A stretch of 64,000 nucleotides of DNA from Utricularia gibba (Eukaryota; Streptophyta; Magnoliopsida; Lamiales; Lentibulariaceae), in the NCBI GenBank assembly GCA_002189035.1, contig CM007989.1, forward strand, positions 248,001 through 312,000. The letters are read 5' to 3'. The notes beneath the pieces are model-generated. The model had not been told where the DNA came from and searched no databases. It worked only from the letters and a program-made list of their open reading frames with translations. Both the position numbers and the translations under genes were made by a program. Below, in pieces: positions 46,423 through 57,131 of this stretch (positions are counted from its first letter, which is position 1; each line of letters starts with the position of its first letter).

Positions 46423-47700
46423 GGGCGATCGTACATATACCCAAGTAAGTAAATGACATGTTGACATCGTCGTTTCGGTCAGCGTAAAGTATTAGACCTA
46501 ATTATCATACGGACAGGCAGATATTTGTGACGCACCCATTGGGGGAACTAATTATAATTAATTTATTATATTAAAAACTAATTTGGTTTAATAAAATATT
46601 AAAATAATATCATTACACAAACCAGTGATCATGTCCCAACATTTCCATGCAGGTTTGTTGTTCGTGTCTTCTTCGGAATCAATTTACAAGTCCTTGGCAC
46701 TAACACGTGAGGCGAAGAGTAGATCGAAGTTGTAAGAAATCTTACGTCGGAATTGGAAATAAAAAGAAGAATAATAGAGAAATAAATCAAGCCGAAATTC
46801 GAAATAAAAAGAGTTACAAAACCTCTGGACCTAATTTGAAATAATAAACCAAATAAAAATGGGTATACGTGCGGGCTGATGAGAGGCACCACGTATGGGG
46901 TGGAAGATTCGCGAATTGTCGCCCCCCGGCTGTGGTAGCGTAGGGATGTATGAACACCGTACCTCGTTCATTTACATTTTTGTGTAGTGGTAGGGTCAGC
47001 GTTCTTTCCAATTAAAAAGACAAATTATGTGTGTGTGTGAGTCAACTGAGTGGGATGGGGTGAATCAGGCAGCAGATTGTTGGGTCGGGTTCCACCTGGA
47101 GGGGCTGCGATTAAAGGCAACTAGTATCGATCGTATCTCCGGCCTCTCCCCCAAACACAGCAGGGAGCATCAAATCACCGCCAAGATTCGGATTTCGCCG
47201 GCACCGCACCCCTCGGCTCCTCCTCCACTTTTAGATTGGACTCGGAGGAAGTCAAGATGCATGGCGCCTGTTTGGACCCAAATCGTATGTCGTGATGGGT
47301 GGGGTGGGTAGGTTTCCGTCCCTTTCGCTCCCTCCCTCCCTGGTGTGCCACAAGGTGGTGTCCTTGCCATTTTCCTGCATGTAGCACCCGGAATGGGTTA
47401 CGATCGGTCTGGAACCGAAACCATCGATTTCATCAATGAAATGGATGATTCATAAAATCTTTAATTTCCATTTCCCTCACGTCGAGTATCAAGTAGTATC
47501 AGGTCATCGGGGGTATTCAGTATCATTGGGCAACAGAAGATGCTTTCTTGAGACACACAAAGTGGAGCGGCCAATCCCACTCAGTTACTTGATGCTCATC
47601 CTGTGCCAATTCCACCACAAACCCAACCTCCTCCTGCTACTTGACCTGACCGGCCCACACACGAGTCAGATGAAAGAGGAACGGGGATTAATTCTACCCC
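46423..47700. other. Intergenic between ALMT promoter and XPD 3' end
   Basis: About 1.3 kb. AT-rich from 46500 to 46860, more mixed after that. I see no gene; small frames at 47027-47311 and 47436-47861 have no recognisable content. Confidence 0.5.
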
Positions 47701-50700
47701 TCAAAACTGCATATCAGAAACTCCATCCGCCAACTTCTCCACGTCTTGCTGTGAAAGCAGGCTTCTTTTGCCCATGGCGCCCTTCTTATCGTACGGCTGG
47801 GCCATCCTCTTCAGAAACTGCCATGCCATCACAGGATTATCCACCACCACCATGGAAATAACAACAAACCAATAAATAGAATGGCTGGATTTATCAGTTT
47901 GTTGGGACAAATAGAATTTACATCCCCAGAAATACACACAGCTTGAAACTGAGTGTAGCTGCTTACCTCTCTGGCGATGTGCACGGCCATGTCTGTGCTC
48001 AAGTTGAGGTGGGCATCACGTAAGTGCGATAGGATCCAACTGGGAAGCTTTGAACGCTTGTCATGTCGGCTGTACCTAATTGGAGACGATCAGAAAAACC
48101 ATCAGATGGCTCATTTCGTTTACCGAACAACAAGAAGAAGACAACAGGATGGGTGGGTGGATGGCTCATGTACCTCTTGTCAGCGAAAATCATCATCCCA
48201 TAATCAGCCTTTGATCGGATGACTCTTCCCACGCATTGTGCAGCTTGCCGCTGGACATGATGGCATGGAATGGTTGGTTAATTGAACAGATACAGGTAAC
48301 TACGAAGAGCCTTTAACAGAGTGTTGCATGAAGTACCAATGCATCAAAGGTTAGGAAATCTCCCTCCTTTATTTGGAAAGTCTCGCGTAAGTATTCCAAC
48401 CTCGCAAGCAGTATTCTGCAATCACGCACACAAGTTGTAAACTGGAACGAGTGGAATGTGATGCAGCAACGCATGTAACACAAATACGAAACAAAAGAAA
48501 AGCAATGACAGTTATTGCAACTGGCCTGCTCAACGTATACTGGAATGGAACTCCGAACATTATGACAAGTCTTCCGTAGTGCCGATCGAAGTCTATGCCT
48601 TCGGCTACTTTTCCTCTGGAGAAGAAACAATGGATTAAAAATTACGAGAGTAAGCTACTGCATGATCATGATGTTCCACCATAATTACTGAAAACTACCT
48701 GGCAACTGAGAAGAAAACGGCACCTCTTCCACAATCACAAGCTCTTCGATAGTTATCCAATGCCAGTGTAGTTTCAACCACATCCTGAGTCTCTATGAAA
48801 ACAAGTTTATGCTGCATTATCTCCTGTCAATCATTAAAACAATAGCATGACAACTGAGAGAATGGAAATGACTGATCAAAGCCTGGAAAATTAATGTATA
48901 CCTTCAATATTCCTGATTCATGCCAGCTGTTAACAATTCCATCCATGTACGAGTAGCTGACAAAGAAGCAAACGACCCCATCTGGAACTATTGAAACCAT
49001 TTCAAGAAGAAGTTTTCCATAATTTTTCTCCACCCAGGATCACTTCGTAAATCATATTTCGTGCTAACAGGGAGCTGATCACTAGAATGATTCAAGCAGC
49101 GAATTGGATACGTTAGAGATGAAAGTAATACTATGCCATAAAAATAATGACTAGAAAGTACCTCCCCGAGTTAAAACCATTGGGCATATGCAATCCCGGG
49201 TCAGTGACATTGTGAAGGTTCGACTGACCACTGGATTGAAATTCAAAAGACGCGGATATAGATCAATGGGGCTCAGAGTCCCAGATGTAATGACCACTGA
49301 TTGAAACCGATCAAAAACAGGCCTTATTGCAAGAGAAGCATCATGGCAACAAAGCTGCAAGAAATAAATAAGAGATTAAGAATAAACAAGTTGAAAATCA
49401 TTGAGAAGCACGCCTATGCAACTAATTCTTCTAAGTGGCCAACTACGACGCTTTACCTGGAGCACTGGATCTGGTATATGCGGCATTCTCTCATCAAAAG
49501 GTTCAATTATAATAGAAAATCCTCGACTGTATGTTCCAACAAGTGTTGCCATATCACAAATAGTTTGGATGTGTAAGAATTCATCAGTGTCCGTTATCTC
49601 CAATGTCAACATGAGAGAATGGAGTCGATCATAACAGAATCTTAACATTTTTTGGTCGATCCCAACTTGTGCGTTGATAGAAGCAACAAAAGTAACTGGG
49701 CCCTCTTTTTCAACATTTTCAGTTTGCAGTCTTCCTTTAAGGTACTGAACCAGTCTACGCAGTACAGACAAGAAATGCTCCGCGCGCCGTAAATTCCCAG
49801 GAACTGCTTCTTTTAATATATCCTCCGGAGGGCAGGATTTGACAGCCAGGCATCGGTAACTGCATGAATATAAAGAAAACCAGTCTAATGATGGGAGTGA
49901 TCCAATACCTGAATGAGTAAAATGCACATAAACATACTAGGTAGGTTTCCCCTCTGTGCCAACCCCTCTACCAGCCGGTTATACTCAGCACGCAATCGAC
50001 CAACATCTGTGGCCTTTAACCTTCCTACCATATCAAAAAAAGTTAAGAATAACAAAACTACCCACCAAGTTCACTGCACCAAAAGTAAATAAAGATTCCA
50101 GCTTGAGATCGTTCAAGGATCATAATAGGATTTACATCAACGCATGAGGAAAACAACACACACCTTTCGATCTCCTGAGACATCCTACTCAAGTTCCTAG
50201 TTGCCCCTTCAAGTGTCTGCATCCTTACACTAACGCTAAGTGCCTCAATGCATACATTGTCAATATTATGTGCCTCGTCGAAAACAACAACGGACTCCCT
50301 CTGCATCTCGTTCGATATAATTGAAGCAACTTTGGGATCAAGTAGGTACTGGTAACTGTATACGACCACGTTTGCTAACTGAACCATGTGGCGCGCTAAA
50401 AAATAAGGGCACCACCCTTTCTCCTTTCCAAAAGTCCTCAAATCCTGTGGTAGCATAAAGTCAGCGTAACTATGTCCCATCAGTTAAAAAAGATCAACAC
50501 ATTGTAAAAATGATTTTTTTTAGCTACACACCTGCAATGTGTATACTCCAGGAGGCAAAAACGCATCAGAACCGGCGCGCTCATAATTCTCAAAAAAGGA
50601 ACATGTAGGAATATTGGGATTCTCGATTGACATTGCTCTGACCCAACTCGCAGTAAGCTTCCTACAACCAGAATCCACCGAATCCCGATTCTCAGCTGAT

Positions 50701-51065
50701 ACAACATCCGGGTTCACACACAAATTCTTCCTAGACGAAAGACCCAGAGCGAGAATCCTGGCTGCAGGACCCAAATTCTTGACCTGATAAGCGTGCAATA
50801 ACTTCAATTCCCCTAGGGTTTTTTCCATCTCATGGACAGTGCGAGTGCAGTAAAGAAGCTTGACAGGATTAGCGGGCTTAGACAAGGAGTAGCTTGTGAT
50901 CAACGAGAGAAGGGCAATGGTTTTCCCAGTACCGGTCGGCATCTCGAGAAGACAGTGTCCCTTTGCATCGAGGGCGCGCTTGAGTTCCACCATGTACGAA
51001 TATTGCTCGGGGTAAATGTTGTCGTATGGGAAATACACCGTCACATCTTCGATTCGGAATTTCAT
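47701..51065 (-). CDS. XPD: XPD/UVH6 TFIIH DNA helicase, three frameshifts
   Basis: Twelve exons on the minus strand: 51065-50532, 50444-50164, 50020-49938, 49859-49457, 49354-49162, 49081-48902, 48823-48699, 48615-48526, 48415-48337, 48250-48174, 48075-47967, 47817-47701. XPD is the 5'-3' Fe-S helicase of TFIIH for nucleotide-excision repair and transcription. Walker A PTGTGKT is at residues 43-49 and the DEAH box at 234-237. The Fe-S cysteines lie at NLCVN, SGCRK, PTCSF and GWCPYF. Helicase motifs [33 protein letters not shown] and [13 protein letters not shown] follow. Three one-base losses break the frame, near 49826-49829 (ALP/EDIL), 49164-49167 (TRG/SDQ) and 49033-49035 (PG/VEKNYG). Repairing all three closes every phase and gives 757 residues, the family length. 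Intron 8 (48525-48416) needs a GC donor. Exon 3 uses the AG at 50022-50021. Confidence 0.93.
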
Positions 51066-51386
51066 CTTCGCCGGGGCGGCGGACATGCAACAAAGATCCA
51101 AGGGCACCGCCGCAGACGTTGCGACACAAAAATTGAGAAATTACTTCGCCGCCGCCGCTGCTTGCTGCCCAAGTGTTTCTCTTTTAAATGCTATGTTTAA
51201 ATAGGAAGGTGAGATTATTATAATAAAAAATATTTGTAAATAAACCTTATTTCTCAACCAATCGAACACGATTAGCCGTATTTGTTAAACTATCCGAACA
51301 CGATTTATAAAAATAGAACATTATTAAAACCACCTAACGGAAAACAACATGTAAGAATTGGGCATTCGAGCTGTCGATCATGTGGA
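51066..51386. other. XPD promoter and downstream PPR 3' end
   Basis: About 320 bases between the XPD start and the stop of the neighbouring PPR gene, both on the minus strand. No feature beyond this seen. Confidence 0.5.
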
Positions 51387-53322
51387 TCATTCGCGTCTAT
51401 CTTTCTGCAAAAGGTTACTAGGAATTTCACCCACGCACATTACACTCGTCTGCTCCATCAGTCTTCTGGTTTCTTCGTTCAGCTCCACACCATCTTTTCT
51501 CATCCTTTCTGAAACAATGAGAGGCATCTTGCCAGCTTTGGCGTAGGTGCGGAGGAGACAGTTATAAACTTGTGTGTTGACAAAGCCCTCATGCCGCAGC
51601 ATTTCGAGCAACTCCTCGGCGGCTCTGCAATTCCCCTGATCTTCGATCACACGAAATACTTCATGCACCATCTCTTCATCTGGATCCCATTTGCGAACAC
51701 TTTTGATGGCGGTTTTGAGGGAGTCAATGGCTTTGTCTACCTGCCCCTGTTTCGAGTAGCCCCAAGTGAAGAGCTCCCAAGTTGTGTAGCAGGGTTCTAT
51801 GCCTTTGTTTTCCATAGCAATTTTGAATGCGTCGGCAGTTTCCATCTCATTGCTGTTGATGTATGCAGCCAGAAGCAGATTTGGGATTCTTGGATCCTTT
51901 GTTGGAGAGACAGACTCCCATTCCCGGTACACCTTCTCAGCTTCCTCGCGTTGTTTAAGCTTCAATAAGGATGAGATCATGCCTGTGTACTCCGCATCAG
52001 TCAGCTTGCGGTATAGGGATTTCATCTTCTTCCATAACCGATGAACCTCATTTTGGTTTCCAAGATTGGTGTGCAAACTGATGAGAGATCCATAAGCTAT
52101 TCTAACTTTTTTAGACACTTTCTTCTCCATCTCCTTCAACGCCAACTCTGCTTTCTTTACGAGTTTACTCTTCGTGTACATGCTGGCCAGTGTGCTGTGT
52201 GTCACCCAGTCTGGTTCTATTTTTGCCTTCATCATTTCGACAAATATCTCCTCCGCAACTTCAACCAGATTTTGGGAGGCACATGATGAGAGCAACAGAT
52301 TATAGGTGACAATATCAGGGGAAGTTGCCTTCTTCAGCTTCTTCATCAAATCTGAGATCTTTTCCATCTGACATGTAGAAACATATAGGGAAAGCATGTG
52401 ATTGAATGGAAGAGGCTTTTCAAGAAACCACATATCGACATTTTCTCCATCAGCGCCTCAGCTTTGTCAGCATCATTGTTCTTGATATAGGCATGTAGAA
52501 GAGCACTACATGTTGCGTGATCTCGCATTTTCTCTGGTAATTCTTCAAAGAAACTCTCCGCACTGCTGAGACCTCGCAACTTTGCAATCAAATCCAAATG
52601 GAGAGCATAGTCCCCTGAAAGAAGCTTCATGTCTTCCTGCAACACCATCCATTCACATACCTGCTAAAAAAAAAGACATTATAAGCCATGCATAACCAAC
52701 TGAAGAACTCTGTGATGACAAAACCGCTTATCATTAGCACGTCAGTTGTGGAGATGATAGAGCAGTATCTAAAACTGAATAGCACACTGAATATTCCAAC
52801 CAACTCATGGATATAGGAGAAGTTCTTCAGGCTGAATCTTGATAATCCTCTTGAAATTTGACCACAACAAACACTGAATGCTATTGATGAGTCTAGAAGA
52901 GATTCGTCACCCAAATGCTTAAAAATTCCTCTATCATGCCAATTAGGAGCGAGGAAATTAAAGAGAACAACGGAATTAGAAAGAACGATGGGCGAATATT
53001 CGACCTCGAGAGCATGTTTGTAACGCTTAAGCTTTCGGAGCTCGCGAACTATGCGGTTAAGCTCGTACTTCTGCACCACGTGCCCCTGCTCCTTCCATTT
53101 CCTTATGGTGATCACTGCGCTGCGTTTCGAGTACGTCAGAGCGAACAGCCGCCGTCCCAACGAGTCCCAGCCGCCGCCACTGGAAGGCCTAGGCTCATCT
53201 CCGACTGCGTTTCTTTCTTCTCTTGAGAGCGTCTTCTGCGCCGAAGAGCTTGTGACTGCCGCATCCGCAGTGAATGACCGCCCAGCGGCGGCGACGATCC
53301 GTTGAACAGCACGGCGCCACAT
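51387..53322 (-). CDS. P-class PPR protein, mitochondrial type (At4g02820-like), one frameshift
   Basis: Two exons on the minus strand (53322-53005 and 52660-51387). Starting at MWRRAVQRIV the protein is 530 residues once a frameshift is corrected. The N terminus is arginine-rich and amphipathic, as in mitochondrial presequences. The family's leader RKWKEQGHVVQKYELNRIV and RKLKRYKHALEVCEWM precede P-type repeats such as DYALHLDLIAKLRGLSSAE, DIVTYNLLLSSCA and RIAYGSLISLHTNLGNQNE. It matches the short two-exon PPR subfamily typified by At4g02820, whose molecular target is not generally known. Frame is lost at SICGFL/EKPLPF, where one G seems missing near 52421. An earlier in-frame ATG at 53424 would add 34 residues. 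Confidence 0.85.
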
Positions 53323-53985
53323 TTCGGCCGAAAACGTGAAGCGGCGTCGCCATTCAGCGAAGCTTCGAAGGCCTAGATACCTGAGAAGTACGAGCCCATA
53401 ATTATTTTGAACTCCAGAGCCCACAATAAGCCCACTTACGCTTTATGCGTATTTTCCGATAAAAATAATAATATTCCCCTCCCCAAATTACGACTTGTAA
53501 TCATATTAATTCCATTCCTTCAATTTTATTAAAAATTATTTAATTATAGTGTGTTCCATAAAAAATTTTAAGTCTATTTTTACTTTTAATTTATTTTTAT
53601 ATTTAATTCTATAAAAAATATTTTAAAATTTATATTGAAATAATTAAAAATAAAACTAGGTTATTTCTCACGTTTCAATTCACATTTTTTCAAATATAAT
53701 GTTTTCAGAACTCTCAAAAATTATTTCTACTTCAATTTCTTATTTATAATTAAAAAAAATCACTCAGGTTTAATTTATGTCACGGGAGGTCCCCACAATA
53801 TGGGGCCCATAATCCAGCACCTACGCACTTGTAATTTTAACACCCTTTTTGGGTATTGACCTCCTTTTGACGCAGTAAAAATTGAAAAACAGAACACAAC
53901 ATAGATAATTTATGCAACAATTGATGGCAACGCAGAGAGAACAAAAAGCTCAATTTATTTAAAAATAAGGAAAGAAAAAAGTGAG
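53323..53985. other. Intergenic between PPR and patatin-like gene
   Basis: About 660 bases, very AT-rich from 53470 to 53770. It holds the PPR promoter and the 3' end of the patatin-like gene. Nothing else recognised. Confidence 0.55.
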
Positions 53986-55145
53986 TCAACGATGGTTTGT
54001 TTGCGTTGACCGCGGCTGCGGCGGTTTCCGGCCAGATTCGACGAGGCGTTGGGCTAACTTACCGATCATCTCTCCGTTAGTCTCGGTCGAAATTCTCTTC
54101 CCGCCAAACGGAAATGTGGTGACTACTCTCTCGGTCAACACTTGGTGATTAACGCCGTATCCCTGGTGAAAAACGTCGTCACTGACTATTCAGTGTAATG
54201 AATGACGCGAGTTTTAAAAGTTACCTGGATTCGGTAGTAGTCGTTGGGATTCCAGCAGAAAGCGTTTCCAAGGATTTGATCGAAGGTTTCAGAGGCGCCG
54301 TCGAGGACAACGGCGACTAGGGACGACGTCGACAGTTTGCCCCTTCTGCTAAGTTTCATTGTCGAAGGCATGGTCGACGGGGCGGCCCCAATAGAGAGCA
54401 CAAGAAGATCTCCGAATCCAGTCACCGCGGGAAAATCATGCTTATTGTGCAGAACGTGAGTGACCGCCGCCACGGTAGGGTTGTTCATCACGAGACCGCC
54501 ACCGACGGCAATGCAGGACGTTTTCCCATCTCGCGATGATAACTCATACGGCTTAAACATCGGGGGCATCGCCGTCGTAGCGCGGATGACTTTCCATAAA
54601 TCGAAATCAAAGCTCGGAGACTCAGCCGCCGCCGCAGTGGAGAAGACGAACGGCGCTGAGGTGTTCAAATCAAAACAAGGGACAAGAAGAGGCTTTACGG
54701 TGTCGTTTAGAGTTAATAGTTTTCCGTCATTTCTACAAAATGTTTTCTTTAAAAAACTTTCCATGCTCCCGCTCCAGAATCTTTTCTTGAAGAAGACGCC
54801 GTCGTTTTTGGTTTTGAACAATCTTGCCCTAGCCTCGGCCACCAAAACGGCGGTGTCCTTGGCGGTGAAAGCCGCCCGTGAAGATCCATCATCCGCAACA
54901 AGCATCGCGGCGAAGAGAGCCCCCAATCCACTTCCGGCAACGATATCGAAATAATCCGCGATCCGAGCGTCAGGATCGCCGGATTTCTCCCGGATCTGAT
55001 CCTCTAGATGAATCAACGCTGCACAAGCCGTAGAATCCAGGGCGGTTCCGCCGCCATCGATACTGAGAACACGAGTTTTCTTCCCCTCCAGCCACTTCCT
55101 CTCCAATTCTGAGAAAATCTCCAACGCCACCTTGCTGTATTCCAT
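53986..55145 (-). CDS. Patatin-like protein, group III (pPLAIII/PLP9-like)
   Basis: Two exons on the minus strand (55145-54225 and 54162-53986) give 365 residues, close to the short group III member PLP9. Patatin-related enzymes deacylate phospho- and galactolipids; group III members affect cell elongation and cell-wall composition. The oxyanion loop DGGGT is present near residue 30. The nucleophile elbow reads GSGLG, with Gly where active patatins have Ser; this is the group III GxGxG form. The expected Asp-Gly-Gly/Ala of the dyad reads VGGGLVMNNPT, with Gly for Asp. The last exon adds VTTFPFGGKRISTETNGE, a conserved group III tail. Neither dyad residue is present, so catalysis by the usual mechanism is doubtful. 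Confidence 0.9.
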
Positions 55146-57131
55146 GACTTCCGACTGGAAAACCCAACTTCACAAGCTGATGCCGATCCTTGACGGGGAC
55201 AAATACCTCGTGGAATGAGTTATAGCTCTGAGTTGGTATCTATTACAGACACAGTAACTGCGTAAATGTGGATTCTTCTGCTGTGAAAGTGAATGAGCTC
55301 CTGCATGGCCGAGAGGGCGAGCGAATCGGAAATGAGCTTTGACGCAGTTGGTGAACACCGCAGGTTTTCCATTTAATGATACAGACTGGAGGAGAGAGGG
55401 AGTATGGTATCCCGCCCTGCGCCTTACACCAGCTGATTCTCACTATGGTAAAAGGCGTGTTTTTTTTTTTACCGTCCATGGCTGTTCATCAATTAGGTAA
55501 ATACATAAATGACATTGAAGTGTAAGTTTCACTGCACGGCCGTCTTGCCTACACAAATGGTAACTCTAAAACACACTTCCTATGGTAACCGCCTCCTCCA
55601 ATTCATGAAATTCGGTAAATTTTACCAAAATTAATGTCTTACTAATAATCCTACACTTTAAGAATTAAAAAGCAGTAAAAATGTTAGAATTAGAGATCTA
55701 AAATTCAAGATGATTTATATGCTATGAAATGATTTTTTTAAAATTATTGAATAAAAACCAAAATGATTAGTCATAAGTAACTTTTCAAATGATGAACCTA
55801 TTATATCAAACAATTTCATATCGAAAAATTAAAATAATATATAAATTATATACAAATTGTAAAACATTAGTAATCTATTTAATTTTAAATTTTTCAAAAG
55901 TAATGAGTTTTTATGTAATTACACTTCATATATATAATTATTCAATTTACATCATTAATTTCAACATTGTATCTCTACTTAATTTGATAGTCAAGATTGG
56001 TCATTCGCCTAGTTTAAATTTCACTTAAAAAAAACAATGATCGCCGACCCGACAAGGTAAAATATAATTTTTATCAATTAAATTATTTAATTAATAATTT
56101 ATTTATTGGATATCAACTTTTTTAATACACTCGGAGAAATTTGGCAGACGCCCGTGGAGAGAGAGGCGTTCGCTGCCTCGCTTATCACACAAAACGATGG
56201 TGTTCGCGAAATTAGTGTATCGGCAGCGGCAAGACGTAGTCAAGGCGTTATCAGCTGTCCTGCATTCTGTTTCCGTCCCCATCCATTGCTCTCAGGGCGT
56301 AGGACTGAGAGCTTGAAAGCGCAGGGCAGGGGATTCTTTTCCACGTTTTCGTCCTCGTGCTCGGATTTCGAGAGTTTTAGGGTTCCGAGATCACCCAACA
56401 ACTGGTGGCGATAGCAAAGCGAAGGACGTACAATTAAGTGAATGTGTACTCCTCCTTTGGGCGAGGCAGCGATGCACCAAACGAATCGCAGCACTCTTGA
56501 GGTAAAGAAGCAGGTAGTCTTCGGATTCGATGCCCGCAAATCACACGATTCCGCCGAAGAAGACGAACAAATTGGCGCTTCATCGGCAAAAAAGTAGCAC
56601 CCCCAAATGCAGATAGTACGTACACTTTGCCTTTCTTCTTGATATTTTGCTGGCAACTCGTTTTTGTTCGTTGGGCTCTGGAATCGAAGGCCCATATGAC
56701 CCAGCCCAACTGTGCCCTTTTTTTGTTTTTTTTCTATACTAAAAAGAGAAAATCGAATAAAGTAATTTATTTGAGATTTTAAATTTCTTTTTTCTGAAGG
56801 CTCTGACGAGTGAAGTGAACAAGACGATGAATTGAAATCTTGCGGAGAGGATTTGAAGTAAAATGGTATAAAATTGCTTTGTTCCTTGTGTCGGGATATT
56901 GGAACCGTTTCGCCACGTTGGCGCCGGCGAATTCTGTCCATCGGATGGGATTTCATCCGACAGTGTAGCCTGTTGTTGTGTGTGTTTGAAAACGACATCG
57001 GAGGGATTCCAGATGAGCCTGGGAGAGAGACCCGCAAAAAGCACGACCAGAGAGAAAAAAGAGGATGCAGATTGTGAGGAGGTGGAGAAGCGCAGACACG
57101 AATTCACAGTGATTTCGGTGAGTACTGACCG
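55146..57131. other. Divergent spacer, patatin-like / TIC-like
   Basis: About 2 kb. 55600-56110 is AT-rich; the rest is mixed and should contain the long 5'UTR of the TIC-like gene. A short frame from ATG 57013 ending at a GTGAGT (57118) may be an upstream frame or leader exon. A 265-residue open frame on the minus strand (56240-57037) has no recognisable content. Confidence 0.45.

Noticed and set aside
49021-49830. Programmed ribosomal frameshifting as an explanation for XPD breaks
   Set aside because: No slippery heptamer with downstream structure was apparent, and similar breaks occur in many unrelated genes in the window.
56240-57037. Minus-strand open frame of 265 codons upstream of the TIC-like gene
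   Set aside because: Low-complexity, no motif, lies in the expected 5'UTR and promoter of the plus-strand gene.
57013-57117. Possible first coding exon of the TIC-like gene (ATG 57013 to a GTGAGT)
   Set aside because: Its phase does not join exon 57296, and it lacks the MxRN...RRRR start that the ATG at 57132 provides; treated as upstream frame.
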